A DNA stretch of 64,000 nucleotides, taken from the NCBI GenBank assembly GCA_030156255.1, contig JASGMV010000013.1:1-64000 (forward strand), in the 5' to 3' direction. Origin of the DNA: Desulfovibrionales bacterium. Its GTDB lineage: Bacteria > Desulfobacterota > Desulfovibrionia > Desulfovibrionales > Desulfovibrionaceae. The notes under the pieces are model-generated. The model saw only the letters and a program-made list of their open reading frames with translations. It ran no database searches and was not told where the DNA came from. This document shows positions 1 to 9,292 of this stretch, piece by piece (position 1 is the first letter of the stretch; each line of letters starts with the position of its first letter). Both the position numbers and the translations under genes were made by a program.

Positions 1-50
1 AAAGTTGAACCGCCCCAATAGAAAAAGTTTCTCCCCGGGAAAAAACGATA

Positions 51-1106
51 TCAGTCGGATTCGAACGGCCGGCCCCACAACACTTGCCACAGCATCCTTG
101 CGTAGGTCTTTTCGCCCTTGAGCGCAGCCACGGTCATGTTCTTGACCACGCGCCAGTAGATGCCGGGCAGAGCCCGCCGGTTGTGCTTGCGCATGAAGGT
201 CAGCCGCGAGCGGCTCCAATGGTATTTGGAAAACAGGCGCCGGCGCTCGGCGTCCGCGTCCTGGCTGTCCACGGACCCGCCGCGCCGGTGGAAAACCACG
301 GCTCCGGGCGCGCAAGCCTTTGTGAACAGGCCCTTGGCGCGCATCGCCAGATCCATTTCCTCGAAATATAGAAAATAGTCTTCGTCCAGCAAGCCCACTC
401 GTTCGAAAAGCTCCCGCGTCAACATCAGCGACGCGCCGTACATGTAGTCCATGCAGGCCGGGTCCGGAGAAGGATCGTTGGGGCATGGCCGGGGACCGCC
501 ATGCCCGAAGGGCGATACGCGCGCATTCGACATCTTGAACGTGTAGCCGCACAGGCACTCCACCGTGTCCGGCTTGTCGTAGATCATCACGCACGATCCG
601 CACATGCCCGCGCGGGAATCGGCCTGCAGCGCCCGCACCATCTCGCCCGGGGCCTGGGGCTCGGACACGGCGTCGTTGTTCAGCAGCCAGATGTAGTCCT
701 CCTGTCCGCAGGCCAGAACGTGGCGCAGGCCCACGTTGTTGCCGCCGGAAAATCCGAGGTTGGCCCGGTTGCGCACCACGACCAGCTTCGCCTCGCAGCC
801 GACCCGCCCGGACTCCGCCTCCTCGCGCTCAAGCACGACATAATTCACGGGCTTCGGCGCAGGCGGAGAAACCAACCGGCGATGCTCGGCCCGTACGCTC
901 TCGGGATCGAAGGCCTCTTCGCCTCTGGCCCACGCCAGCACCCGATCCACCGGCCCCTGGTCCTCGTTGTTGTCGCACAGCACCACCCGCAGGCGGGGCG
1001 AGTCGATACGCAGCAACGCCTCCAGGCACTCGATGGTCATGCCCACGGCGCGGGTGTTGATCACCACCACGGCCACGCGGGGTTCAAGAGGGGATTCGTT
1101 GCTCAT
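51..1106 (-). CDS. Family 2 (GT-A) glycosyltransferase
   Basis: A 351-residue GT2-type glycosyltransferase, likely transferring a sugar from a nucleotide-sugar donor to a surface polysaccharide. The N-terminal beta-strand VAVVVINTRAVGMTIECLEA, the segment VRNRANLGFSGGNNVGLRH, the acidic metal-binding motif WLLNNDAV and the later DYFLYFEEMDLAMRA block are the hallmarks of rhamnosyltransferase-like GT2 enzymes. No membrane segment is obvious, so it is probably cytosolic. The frame stays open upstream to a TTG at 1238, but I chose the ATG at 1106 because the protein fold starts there; neither start has a good ribosome binding site. No other polysaccharide gene is visible before the window edge, so acceptor and pathway are unknown. 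Confidence 0.85.
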   Translation of the reverse strand: MSNESPLEPRVAVVVINTRAVGMTIECLEALLRIDSPRLRVVLCDNNEDQGPVDRVLAWARGEEAFDPESVRAEHRRLVSPPAPKPVNYVVLEREEAESGRVGCEAKLVVVRNRANLGFSGGNNVGLRHVLACGQEDYIWLLNNDAVSEPQAPGEMVRALQADSRAGMCGSCVMIYDKPDTVECLCGYTFKMSNARVSPFGHGGPRPCPNDPSPDPACMDYMYGASLMLTRELFERVGLLDEDYFLYFEEMDLAMRAKGLFTKACAPGAVVFHRRGGSVDSQDADAERRRLFSKYHWSRSRLTFMRKHNRRALPGIYWRVVKNMTVAALKGEKTYARMLWQVLWGRPFESD

Positions 1107-1278
1107 GGAAAAAGACGCATCGAGCCGGCGTGGGTGAACGGTTGCGGTGAAAACGGCGCATGGCGGAAACACGGCACCGGCGGATCGAAACATGCAGGCA
1201 TGGGCCGTCACATAGCCCGACCCCTCATAAAAAGGCAAGCAGGATCAGGACAGGCGGCGAAAACCGGACCCGACGCCG

Positions 1279-3876
1279 TCAGGCCACTTTCGTTTCGGCG
1301 CAGGCTCTGCCGCAAAGATGGCGCATCAGCCCTTCCGGGCTCAGCACGACCAGCAGTTCACTCTTTTCCGCGCCCGGCTTCGGTTTGATGATGCTCTCCG
1401 TGTACCCCTTGCCGTCCAAAACGGTATGGGACGTATCCACCCGGGAATAGCAAATCTCGGGGATTTCCCCCAGGGCGTCCACGCAAATCCCCACGATCCG
1501 CTCCGTATCGCCTGTGCCCGCGTACTTGACCAGAATAACCTGGAGTTGGGATTCGTCCTGGGGATACGGCAATCTCATCTCCGAATACAATTCAATGATC
1601 GGAATCACTTCATTGCGGTAGACGGTTTTTCCCCGGACGATTTTCGGGGCGCCGGGGATCTCCGTCACCTTTTCATATCGAACCGCCTCCACGACCTGGG
1701 ACGCCTCGATGCCGAGCCACTTGGGCCCGATGTAAAAAGTGGCGATCTCCACGCAGTCGCTGCCGCCGGTGCGCGCGCGGCCGACCTGCATCGAGGCGTC
1801 CCGGCGGCGGACTTGCCGGGCCTGCTGCTCGCGAACCTCGGCGAGCGGCGCGAACACCAGCCCGATGACGTCGTTCTGATAATCGTCATTGACTTTATAT
1901 TCGCGGTAGCCCGAGCTGGCGCCGCCTCCGACAGCGTAATACTGCCCCTCGAAGACGATGATCCTGGACGTCTTTTCGCCGTTCGGCAAAGACAGAAACT
2001 CGGAATCGATGTCCATGTGGTCGCCGACCCGGAGACTCTTGGCCGTCGTGCTGATGATGGCTCCGGAGCGCTCCACGAACACGCCGAAACACCCTTCGCC
2101 GCCGGGCATGGAATCCTCCAGCATGGCGGCGAACTGCGGCTCGCTGTCAAAGACGATGCCGATCCCCCCCAATACTTTTTTGTGGTCGGCGATGTCCGTG
2201 ATCGAGGCGCTGTACACATACGTATGGCGGCCGCCATAAAGCTCCGTAGCTTCAAACGGCGAGACGGTGTACTGCTGGCTGTCGTGAACCGAGAGCGTCT
2301 GGGCGACCCAGCTGTCGCTCAGCGAAACGCCGACAAGCCCCTGATCGTTCTTTTTCGACACGGCGAGGATCCTGCCTCGCGCATCATAGAGGAACAGCGT
2401 GGTGTACACGGTGTACAGCCCATTGATATATGCAAGAATGTCCGAAATCTCCTCCAGGTCCGATGAAGAAATTTCCGGCTGCGCCAGAATACGCCGAAAG
2501 GCGGACGTCAAGGCCCACCAGCGGCAATCGTTGGCTCGTTCATAGAGATTGCGGTCCATGATGTCGACGGCGAGAGCGGCCTGGAACTCCACGTCGGCGA
2601 GCAAGGCGGAAACCACCGTCTCGTGCAGGTTGCCGATCGATTTTTCGAACACCGACTTGGTGCGGGCGCCGGCGTCCGAAATATTCCACAACAAGACCTT
2701 CGACTGGGCGTCGCTTTCCCGGACGTTGCCGTTCCAGACGGTGCGCTCCAGCTCCGCTTGTATGCGATCCGCCTGGACCGGAATGCTGCGCAACGCCTCG
2801 GAAAAAAGTCTCGGATCGTTCATGACGGCGCTCAGCACCCGGTCCTCCACCCGTAAGCCGAGGTCCCGGCCGCCGTTCTGTTCGAACGCATGCTCAAGAG
2901 GCAACATGGCGTGCCCCAGCCAGCCAAGGCCGAAAAAGCCCTCGTATCCGTTGGTCTCGCAGGTCTTGGCCAAATATTCCCGGCCGGCGAAACGGACCAC
3001 GCGGTAATCCGCGCCAAGCGCAAGTTCGATCCGGGCTCCGATGTGCACCTGGTTTTCGTCCGAACTGGCGATGACCCGGCCGCTCTTGTCGAGAAGAGTC
3101 AGTACGGCCCAGTCGCCCTCGCTCCTCAGTTTCTTGAACACCCCTTCCATCTCGTTCTGGAAACGAAAACACAACGCCAGCACTCCCAGCGGCTTGGAGC
3201 CGGCGTCGTTGGACTCGGTCACCCGATATGCGTAGACGAGCGAATCGCCTTCTCCGGGGAGCAGGTCGGTCTCCCGGAAAATCTCGACATAGTCCCGTCT
3301 GGTCGTCAACGCCTCGGAGATGAGCGGGTCGAAGGAACGGGCCTCCGCCCTGGTCCGATCGAGACGGGCCGCGATTTTGCCGGACGTGTCCATCAACACG
3401 ATGTCGAAATACACCGAATACTTTGCGACGTACTCGTGGAACCGGTCCACGATCGAATCCAGGGCGTCCGCCAGGAAGGAGACGTCTTCGTCCGCGTCGA
3501 GTTCGCCGAACGATCTTAAAAATTCACGGATGTCGTCATCCGTCGCCAGAAATCCGATATCGGCGGTTCGCTCGAACAAATTGCGGATCACGATGTCAAC
3601 CGCCACCTGGGCTTTGGCTCCGATATCCTGAGCCGTCTTTTTGAGGGTCTCCAGCCCCAGTTGCCCGAGAAGCTCCGACGTGAGATTCTGGAACCCCTCG
3701 CGGGTGCCGGTCATGTCCGTGCCCGTGCCGCTCATTTGCCCCAGTATCGTCAGGAGATCCCACTGGCTTCCCAAATTGGACAATTCCTCTCGATAACGCT
3801 CCACGCTCCCCATGTAATGAATGATGCCGCGCAGATCTTCCGGAACTCGAACGTCTCTGTACACGAAGCTGGACAT
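1279..3876 (-). CDS. Soluble tandem Cache-like sensor with C-terminal CheW domain
   Basis: An 865-residue protein ending in a CheW domain (about residues 705-855, from CVEIATFYIGPKWLGIEASQ to LLVVLSPEGLMRHL), the adaptor that docks to CheA and receptors. Ahead of it are two long repeats that look like Cache/dCache ligand-sensing modules: about 75-330 (DTSGKIAARL, DKSGRVIASSDENQ) and about 400-690 (YDARGRILAVSKKND, ERSGAIISTT). Cache domains are normally periplasmic, but I see no signal peptide or membrane helix, so the whole protein should be cytoplasmic. The start is supported by GAGGAGAGG 2 nt before the ATG. No cheA is nearby; flgE lies upstream on the same strand. The CheW call is firm; the Cache call rests on pattern only. 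Confidence 0.8.
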   Translation of the reverse strand: MSSFVYRDVRVPEDLRGIIHYMGSVERYREELSNLGSQWDLLTILGQMSGTGTDMTGTREGFQNLTSELLGQLGLETLKKTAQDIGAKAQVAVDIVIRNLFERTADIGFLATDDDIREFLRSFGELDADEDVSFLADALDSIVDRFHEYVAKYSVYFDIVLMDTSGKIAARLDRTRAEARSFDPLISEALTTRRDYVEIFRETDLLPGEGDSLVYAYRVTESNDAGSKPLGVLALCFRFQNEMEGVFKKLRSEGDWAVLTLLDKSGRVIASSDENQVHIGARIELALGADYRVVRFAGREYLAKTCETNGYEGFFGLGWLGHAMLPLEHAFEQNGGRDLGLRVEDRVLSAVMNDPRLFSEALRSIPVQADRIQAELERTVWNGNVRESDAQSKVLLWNISDAGARTKSVFEKSIGNLHETVVSALLADVEFQAALAVDIMDRNLYERANDCRWWALTSAFRRILAQPEISSSDLEEISDILAYINGLYTVYTTLFLYDARGRILAVSKKNDQGLVGVSLSDSWVAQTLSVHDSQQYTVSPFEATELYGGRHTYVYSASITDIADHKKVLGGIGIVFDSEPQFAAMLEDSMPGGEGCFGVFVERSGAIISTTAKSLRVGDHMDIDSEFLSLPNGEKTSRIIVFEGQYYAVGGGASSGYREYKVNDDYQNDVIGLVFAPLAEVREQQARQVRRRDASMQVGRARTGGSDCVEIATFYIGPKWLGIEASQVVEAVRYEKVTEIPGAPKIVRGKTVYRNEVIPIIELYSEMRLPYPQDESQLQVILVKYAGTGDTERIVGICVDALGEIPEICYSRVDTSHTVLDGKGYTESIIKPKPGAEKSELLVVLSPEGLMRHLCGRACAETKVA

Positions 3877-4617
3877 AACCTCTCCTCATCGAACAAAAAC
3901 GGCAATTATTTATCATTCGCGCAAACGGCGCCCTACGCCGCGCGTCTCCCTCCATCCCTTGAGCGCCAACAAAGAACGATTGTCATATCTATCTAAAAAA
4001 AATAATAATATTGTTCAGCGCATCCAATCAATCAGAAGCGTCCGGCGGCATGCGCTGAAAAAAGATCATGCCCGAACCAGTTCTGCAAATCACAAAATTA
4101 GGTTAAAAATCATTCCTCCCGCGCAATGATTTTGACGAACTTTAACATATTCTTCAAAAAGCCGGCAATTTCTTTTCTGCGGCGACCGGTTAGAAAAAAA
4201 GTCTTTTTCGCTAATATGCGTCGAGGACGCCAGCTCCTCCACCCTCCTCGAAGGGCGCGAATACATGGGGCCCGCAAGCAACCAATGATCGTAATATGGG
4301 GAAAAAGACGTGAGCGGCTGGACAAAACAAACGCCGGAGAATTCGTCCCGCCGCAGGCAGGCCTTGCTTGATCAGAAAAGGGGAACCGTCCGCCGCAGGC
4401 CAGGGGAGCGGTCGGGACGAACGTTTGAGCGAAAGCAGGAATTGAAAGCGGTAATCGCCTCCGCCGACCACGCGTTGCGCAACCAAGTCCGAGGTTGCGG
4501 ACGGCGGTCCGGCGGTGGGCGATGCGCCGGCGCATATCGCCGAGGCGAGGCGCGTTGCGAAAGCCCAGGCGGGCTCTTTGCCCGACGCCGGCCGATTACC
4601 AGGAGGGGCCGGCGAGC
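3877..4617. other. Gene-poor gap between flgE and the Cache-CheW gene
   Basis: No convincing gene in 741 bp. The part at 3960-4215 is clearly AT-richer than its surroundings (A-runs near 3996-4012) and probably holds the promoter of the downstream minus-strand Cache-CheW gene, although no clean sigma-70, sigma-28 or sigma-54 motif could be fixed. Next to the flgE stop is a perfect 7-bp hairpin (GCCGGCC at 4587-4593 with GGCCGGC at 4607-4613), but it lacks a U-tract. Short open frames on both strands have no recognisable product. Confidence 0.5.
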
Positions 4618-6225
4618 CTAAGTCTTGACGCCCAGCGCGGTCTGGTACATCTCGTTGCTGGTGGTGACCACCTTGGTGTTCGCCTGGAGCGCCTGCTGGT
4701 TGAGAATCATGGAAGCGAACTCTTCGGCCAAGTCCACATTGGAGCTCTCCAGGGAGGTGGACGCGATGGAGCCGAATCCCATATCCCCGCTGCTCGATCC
4801 GTCGGCCAGGGAGTCGTTGGCCGTTCCCACAATGGCTTCGCCCGACTCGTTCGTCGCCAAGAACATGGTTCCCGCCACCCTCTCCAGACCGGATTCGTTC
4901 CGGAACGAATACAAGGCGACCTGGTAAAGCTCTTGTGTGACGCCGTTGGTGTACCGCCCGCTGATGACGCCGTTGTCGTCGACCTCGAACGTCGACAAGT
5001 ACCCCAAGGTATAGCCGTCCTGCGATTGGGTCTGCGTATAGGAAGAGGTGCTGTGGGCCGTAGTCGGACTCGCCTCAAGATACTTCATCTGCAACGCGGG
5101 GATATTGTCGGCGTTGCTGCCGACATCCGCAGCCGTCCCCGTAGCGCTGTAGGAATTTGTCGCCGACCCGATGCCGAAATCCAGGGAAATGGTCTGCGCA
5201 GCGGGTGAACTGCCGTCTGTGGTGAAAGAGGCGGTGAAGGAGGAGACGCCCGAGGACAGGGGCGAGGTGGACCAACTGGAGAGGTCCTTGGCGTCGGCGC
5301 CCTCGCCCAGCGAATAGGCGGCTTGATTCACAAGCTGGCCTTTCGCGTCGAAGGTCAAGATTCCCATTTGCAGCAGGCCGGCCGAGGAGGTTCCCTGAGC
5401 GGCGGCGCGCCCGTCGTTGGCGGGGTCCGTTGCGACCACATACTCGTAATAGATATTGCCGCTGCCGTCGTCCACGTCCACCTTGTCGTAGTAGACGGTC
5501 ACATCGTAGCTGTCGCCGTTCTCGTCGTACACGGTCAGGCTGGAGGAGTAGGAGTAATCGTCTTCGCTCAGGGGAGTGTCGCTGGTCCCGTTGTAGTTGT
5601 TGAACAAGGCGAAAAACGGATTATCCTCGTCCGTGGACTTGTCCTCCTCGTCCGAGTCGAGGTTGGTGATCATGGAAATGGAGCTGGTGGCCTTGGGCTG
5701 GCACATGGCCGCCATCACGGTCGCGCCGGTGGAGTCGGTGGTCTCGGTCAGGTCCAGATGAATCTGCGTAATGGCGCCGGACTCCTCGCCGGTAATCGGG
5801 TCGATTTGGCGCCCCATGAGATGGAGCCCGGAAGAATTGACCAGGTTGCCGTCCGCATCGAAATGCATGTCGCCGGCCCGGGTATAGTACATCGCGTTTG
5901 AAAGGGAGTCGTAAACGCCGAAATATCCCTTACCGCTGATGGCGAGATCCGTGACGTCGTCGGCGGAGAGGATGCTCCCCTGCGTGTATTGGGTCTCAAT
6001 GGCGGAAATCCCCACGCCGTTGCCGATCTGGCTCGGATAGGTGGTTTCCGAGGACATGTAGTAGTTGGCGCCGGTAATCTCCGTGCTCATCAGGTCGCCG
6101 AAAAGCGTTCGGCTCGACTTGAAGCCCACCGTATTAACATTGGACAGATTATTACTGATGACCTGCATGTTGTCCGAGAAGGCGTTCAACGCTGTCGCGC
6201 CTGTGCTCAAAGAAGAAAAGGCCAT
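4618..6225 (-). CDS. flgE: Flagellar hook protein FlgE
   Basis: A 535-residue hook subunit, exported by the flagellar type III system and polymerised into the hook. The N-terminus MAFSSLSTGATALNAFSDNM followed by QVISNNLSNVNTVGFKSSRT is the conserved axial-protein rod domain. The FlgE core follows (SADDVTDLAISGKGYFGVYD), and the C-terminus has the matching axial motif (ASMILNQQALQANTKVVTTS, then MYQTALGVKT). The middle (about 170-400) is Asp/Ser/Thr-rich and variable, as is usual for hook surface domains. Ribosome binding site CAGGAG lies 6 nt before the ATG. A sigma-54 type promoter precedes it. No other flagellar gene is adjacent, so the hook gene stands alone here. Confidence 0.95.
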   Translation of the reverse strand: MAFSSLSTGATALNAFSDNMQVISNNLSNVNTVGFKSSRTLFGDLMSTEITGANYYMSSETTYPSQIGNGVGISAIETQYTQGSILSADDVTDLAISGKGYFGVYDSLSNAMYYTRAGDMHFDADGNLVNSSGLHLMGRQIDPITGEESGAITQIHLDLTETTDSTGATVMAAMCQPKATSSISMITNLDSDEEDKSTDEDNPFFALFNNYNGTSDTPLSEDDYSYSSSLTVYDENGDSYDVTVYYDKVDVDDGSGNIYYEYVVATDPANDGRAAAQGTSSAGLLQMGILTFDAKGQLVNQAAYSLGEGADAKDLSSWSTSPLSSGVSSFTASFTTDGSSPAAQTISLDFGIGSATNSYSATGTAADVGSNADNIPALQMKYLEASPTTAHSTSSYTQTQSQDGYTLGYLSTFEVDDNGVISGRYTNGVTQELYQVALYSFRNESGLERVAGTMFLATNESGEAIVGTANDSLADGSSSGDMGFGSIASTSLESSNVDLAEEFASMILNQQALQANTKVVTTSNEMYQTALGVKT

Positions 6226-6284
6226 CTTCCGCTCCTGCTGTTTGCGCCCCGCGAGGCGGCAAAAAATTCACCTTGACGGAAGGT

Positions 6285-6302
6285 AAGCAAACACGGCGCC
6301 AA
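6285..6302 (-). promoter_or_regulatory. Sigma-54 (-24/-12) promoter of flgE
   Basis: Read on the minus strand this is TTGGCGCCGTGTTTGCTT, with the diagnostic GG-N10-GC spacing and good matches to both the TTGGC and TTGC elements. The predicted transcript starts near 6275, about 50 nt before the flgE ATG. Sigma-54 control of hook genes is well known in many flagellated bacteria. The enhancer-binding protein is not identifiable from this site. Confidence 0.7.
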
Positions 6303-6502
6303 GCGCGCCTGTTTCGACTGTCTTCATATCGCGCATGCGGCGCCGGGCGAAAAAGGGAGGGGGAGCGCTTACGCTGCAACCAACGCTTCGCGCAGGCCCG
6401 CTCTCTGTGAGAATTCGCAGCCTCCACGGTTGCCCGTGGAACGGGTTTGCGCTACACCCGGAGAGCAACACGGCGAAACCGTCCGCTGCGATGAGGAGGA
6501 GC

Positions 6503-7015
6503 ATGGGAGACCGATATCGCAAGACTTTTCCCGTAACCTGGGATCAGCTTCACAGAGATTGCAAAGCGCTGGCCTGGCGTCTGCTGGAGCTGGCGCCTTT
6601 CGAGGGCATTCTGGCCATAACCCGCGGCGGCCTGGCGCCTGCGGCCATCATCGCCAGAGAACTGGACATCCACCTTGTGGATACGATCTGCGTGTCCAGC
6701 TACGACGGCAAGGCGCAGGGCGACTCCAACGTGCTGAAGCGACCCGCCGTCAGGGACGGGGGCCAGGGGTGGCTCTTGGTGGACGACCTCGTGGATACGG
6801 GCGCCACGGCGAAGCTGGTAAAGGAAATGGTCCCGGCGGCGCATTTCGCCACGGTCTACGCAAAACCCGAGGGACGCCCTCTCGTGGACACGTATATGAC
6901 CGAGGTCAGCCAGGACACGTGGATTCTTTTTCCCTGGGACTCGGCGCCGGCGTTTTCCCGCCCCATTTACAGCGCGCCTTCTCCCGGCGAGCAACCCGAA
7001 CCCTCTCAAGAATAA
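6503..7015 (+). CDS. gpt: Xanthine/guanine phosphoribosyltransferase
   Basis: A 170-residue type I phosphoribosyltransferase that converts xanthine, guanine or hypoxanthine plus PRPP to the nucleotide. The PRPP-binding loop [17 protein letters not shown] is present, as is the early [20 protein letters not shown] segment and the C-terminal [10 protein letters not shown] stretch typical of Gpt. The ATG at 6503 was chosen because AGGAGGA lies just ahead; the longer upstream frame is not expected to be translated. It begins a same-strand run with a nucleoside-type ABC transporter, which suggests coupled uptake and salvage of purines. No purine riboswitch was recognised upstream. Confidence 0.85.
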   Translation: MGDRYRKTFPVTWDQLHRDCKALAWRLLELAPFEGILAITRGGLAPAAIIARELDIHLVDTICVSSYDGKAQGDSNVLKRPAVRDGGQGWLLVDDLVDTGATAKLVKEMVPAAHFATVYAKPEGRPLVDTYMTEVSQDTWILFPWDSAPAFSRPIYSAPSPGEQPEPSQE

Positions 7016-7053
7016 GCAAAGAACAGCAAGCACCCAACGACATGGAGGTAGGC

Positions 7054-8190
7054 ATGTATCGATTCAAACCGTTTCTGATCGTCGCCGTCCTGACCCTGAG
7101 CGCGTTCCTGACGTTCGGATGCGCCAACGAGAAAAAAGAAGCGGAAAATTCCCAAGCCACTACGGAGAAAGCGGAGAAAGCAGAGACGGCGACGCCGAAG
7201 GAGATGCAGGTCGGCTTCATTTACGTCTCGCCCATCGGCGATGCGGGATACTCCTACGCCCACCATCTGGGCGAGCTGGAAGCGGCCAAGCTGCCCGGGG
7301 TCAAAGCTTCCCATGTCGAGGCCGTTCCGGAAGGCGTGGACTCCGAGCGGGTGCTGCGCAACATGGCCCGCAAAGGCTACAAGATCATCTTCGCCACCAG
7401 CTTCGGCTACATGGACTCCGTGATCAAGGTCGCCCAGGAATTTCCGGACATCGTCTTCGAACACTGCTCCGGCTTCAAGCGCGCAGAGAACGCCGGAACC
7501 TATTTCGGCCGCATGTACCAGGCCCGCTATCTCACGGGAATCGTGGCCGGCTCCATGACCAAGTCCAACAAGATCGGCTACGTGGCGGCCTTCCCGATCC
7601 CCGAGGTCATCCGAGGAATCAACGCCTTCACCCTGGGCGCGCGCAAGGCCAATCCCAAGGCCGAAGTCCGCGTCGTATGGACCAAGACATGGTACGATCC
7701 GGCGCTGGAGAAGGACGCCGCCGAGAGCCTGCTCGACGCCGGCTGCGACGTCATCGCCCAGCACCAGGATTCTCCCGGTCCCCAGGAAGCGGCGCAGGAG
7801 CGCGGCGTCTACTCCGTGGGCTACGATTCGGACATGAGTTCCTTCGCTCCCAAGTCCCACCTGACCTCGGCCGTCTGGAACTGGGCGCCGATCTACACCT
7901 ACATCATCAAAGGCGTGCAGAACGGAACGTGGCGCAGTGAAGACATCTGGTGGGGCATGGACAAGGGCGTGGTCGGCCTGGCGCCGTACGGCGACATGGT
8001 TCCGCAGGACGTGCGCGACAAGGTCGGGGCCGAGCAAGCCAAGATCGAGGCCGGTCACGACATCGTCTTCCAAGGCCCCATCAAGGACCAGGCGGGCAAG
8101 GTGGTGGTTCCCCAAGGGGAGACCCCGGACGACGCAGCGCTTTTGGGCATGACCTACTTCGTTGAAGGCGTCGTGGGAACCGCGAACTAG
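7054..8190 (+). CDS. BmpA/PnrA-family nucleoside-binding lipoprotein
   Basis: A 378-residue basic-membrane-protein family solute receptor. The signal sequence ends in a lipobox (LTFGC, lipidated Cys23) followed by a Lys/Glu-rich linker, so it should be anchored in an envelope membrane. The mature part begins QVGFIYVSPIGDAGYSYAHH, the usual BMP start, and contains GTYFGRMYQARYLTGIVAG and GYVAAFPIPEVIRGINAFTL, both typical of the family. Family members bind purine nucleosides or related ligands. GGAGG sits 5 nt before the ATG. It is followed 1 nt later by the first permease, so it is the receptor of the downstream ABC transporter. The exact ligand is not visible from sequence. Confidence 0.9.
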   Translation: MYRFKPFLIVAVLTLSAFLTFGCANEKKEAENSQATTEKAEKAETATPKEMQVGFIYVSPIGDAGYSYAHHLGELEAAKLPGVKASHVEAVPEGVDSERVLRNMARKGYKIIFATSFGYMDSVIKVAQEFPDIVFEHCSGFKRAENAGTYFGRMYQARYLTGIVAGSMTKSNKIGYVAAFPIPEVIRGINAFTLGARKANPKAEVRVVWTKTWYDPALEKDAAESLLDAGCDVIAQHQDSPGPQEAAQERGVYSVGYDSDMSSFAPKSHLTSAVWNWAPIYTYIIKGVQNGTWRSEDIWWGMDKGVVGLAPYGDMVPQDVRDKVGAEQAKIEAGHDIVFQGPIKDQAGKVVVPQGETPDDAALLGMTYFVEGVVGTAN

Positions 8191-8191
8191 C

Positions 8192-9292
8192 ATGGCGCTT
8201 CGGGTCGTCAAACGCCGGAATCCGCCCGCGTGGTCGGCCGCGGCCATTCTGGTTTGCGCCCTGGTTTTGTCGTTGGGGGTGAGCCTGGCCTTGCTGGCCG
8301 CGATCGGCAAATCCCCCGTGCATGGCCTGGTCGCCCTGTGGAACGGGTCGTTCGGCTCCCTCTGGGCGATCGAGGACGCCTTGATCAAGGCCGCGCCCAT
8401 CTTCCTCTGTTCGTTGGGTCTGGCCGTGGCCTTCCGCATGCAGGTATGGAATATCGGCGCCGAGGGCCAGTTCGCCCTCGGCGCCATGGGCGCCACGTGG
8501 GCGGCTTTGACTTTTCCCCACGCGCCGTCCTGGGTATTGCTGCCGCTCATGCTCGTGTACGCCGGGCTGCTCGGCGCGGCGTGGGGGGCCATCCCCGGCC
8601 TGCTCAAGGTCAAACTGAAGGCCAACGAGATCATCACCACGCTGATGCTCAACTACGTGGCGATTTTCCTCCTGGAGTACATGGTCTACGGGCCGTGGAA
8701 GGACCCTGCGAGTTTCGGATTCCCCGTGACCCCGGAGTTTACGCCGTCGGCCGTCATTCCGCTCCTCGGCGTCGGACGCCTGCACGGAGGCGTTCTGCTC
8801 TGCGTGTTCGCCGGCGTCCTGCTCTGGGCCTTTTTGCGCTACACGAGGCTCGGGTATGAGCTCAAGGCGTGCGGCGAAGGCGCCAAGGTGGCGGCCTACG
8901 CCCGCATGCCGTACAACCGGCTGGTGCTCTTCGTGCTCACGGCCAGCGGCGCCTTCGCCGGCGTGGCCGGATTTGTGGAGGTTTCGGCGTCCACCGGCCG
9001 GCTCATGACCAGCATCATGGCGGGATACGGCTATACGGCCATCATCGTGGCCTGGATCGCCCGGCTGCGGCCTGTGCCCATCGCCCTGGCCTCCTTTCTC
9101 CTGGCGGCCCTGCGCGTGGGCGTGGAGAACATTCAGCTGGACATGGAGGTCCCGGCCGCCTTTGGCGACATCATGGAAGGGCTGATCCTGCTGACGATCC
9201 TGTCCGGCCAATTTTTCGAGCAGTACAAGCTGGTGCGCAAGGGAGCGAAAAACGCCCCGGCGCCCTCCGCATCGCAGGAGACCGCACCGTGA
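8192..9292 (+). CDS. ABC transporter permease 1 (nucleoside type)
   Basis: A 366-residue inner-membrane permease of the branched-chain/nucleoside class. It is almost wholly hydrophobic, with about eight to ten predicted membrane spans. The conserved cytoplasmic segment FRMQVWNIGAEGQFALGAMG identifies the BMP-associated permease (YufP/NupP-like). The ATG follows the receptor stop by one base, and the TGA overlaps the GTG start of the second permease, so translation is probably coupled. It pairs with the next gene as the heterodimeric channel of the transporter. Confidence 0.9.
   Translation: MALRVVKRRNPPAWSAAAILVCALVLSLGVSLALLAAIGKSPVHGLVALWNGSFGSLWAIEDALIKAAPIFLCSLGLAVAFRMQVWNIGAEGQFALGAMGATWAALTFPHAPSWVLLPLMLVYAGLLGAAWGAIPGLLKVKLKANEIITTLMLNYVAIFLLEYMVYGPWKDPASFGFPVTPEFTPSAVIPLLGVGRLHGGVLLCVFAGVLLWAFLRYTRLGYELKACGEGAKVAAYARMPYNRLVLFVLTASGAFAGVAGFVEVSASTGRLMTSIMAGYGYTAIIVAWIARLRPVPIALASFLLAALRVGVENIQLDMEVPAAFGDIMEGLILLTILSGQFFEQYKLVRKGAKNAPAPSASQETAP

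Noticed and set aside
4310-4621. A 103-residue plus-strand frame in the gap after flgE
   Set aside because: Arg-rich composition, poor ribosome binding site, overlaps the flgE stop antisense, and no recognisable domain.
6303-6502. Purine riboswitch before gpt
   Set aside because: No conserved purine-aptamer core or three-way junction could be found by eye in the leader.
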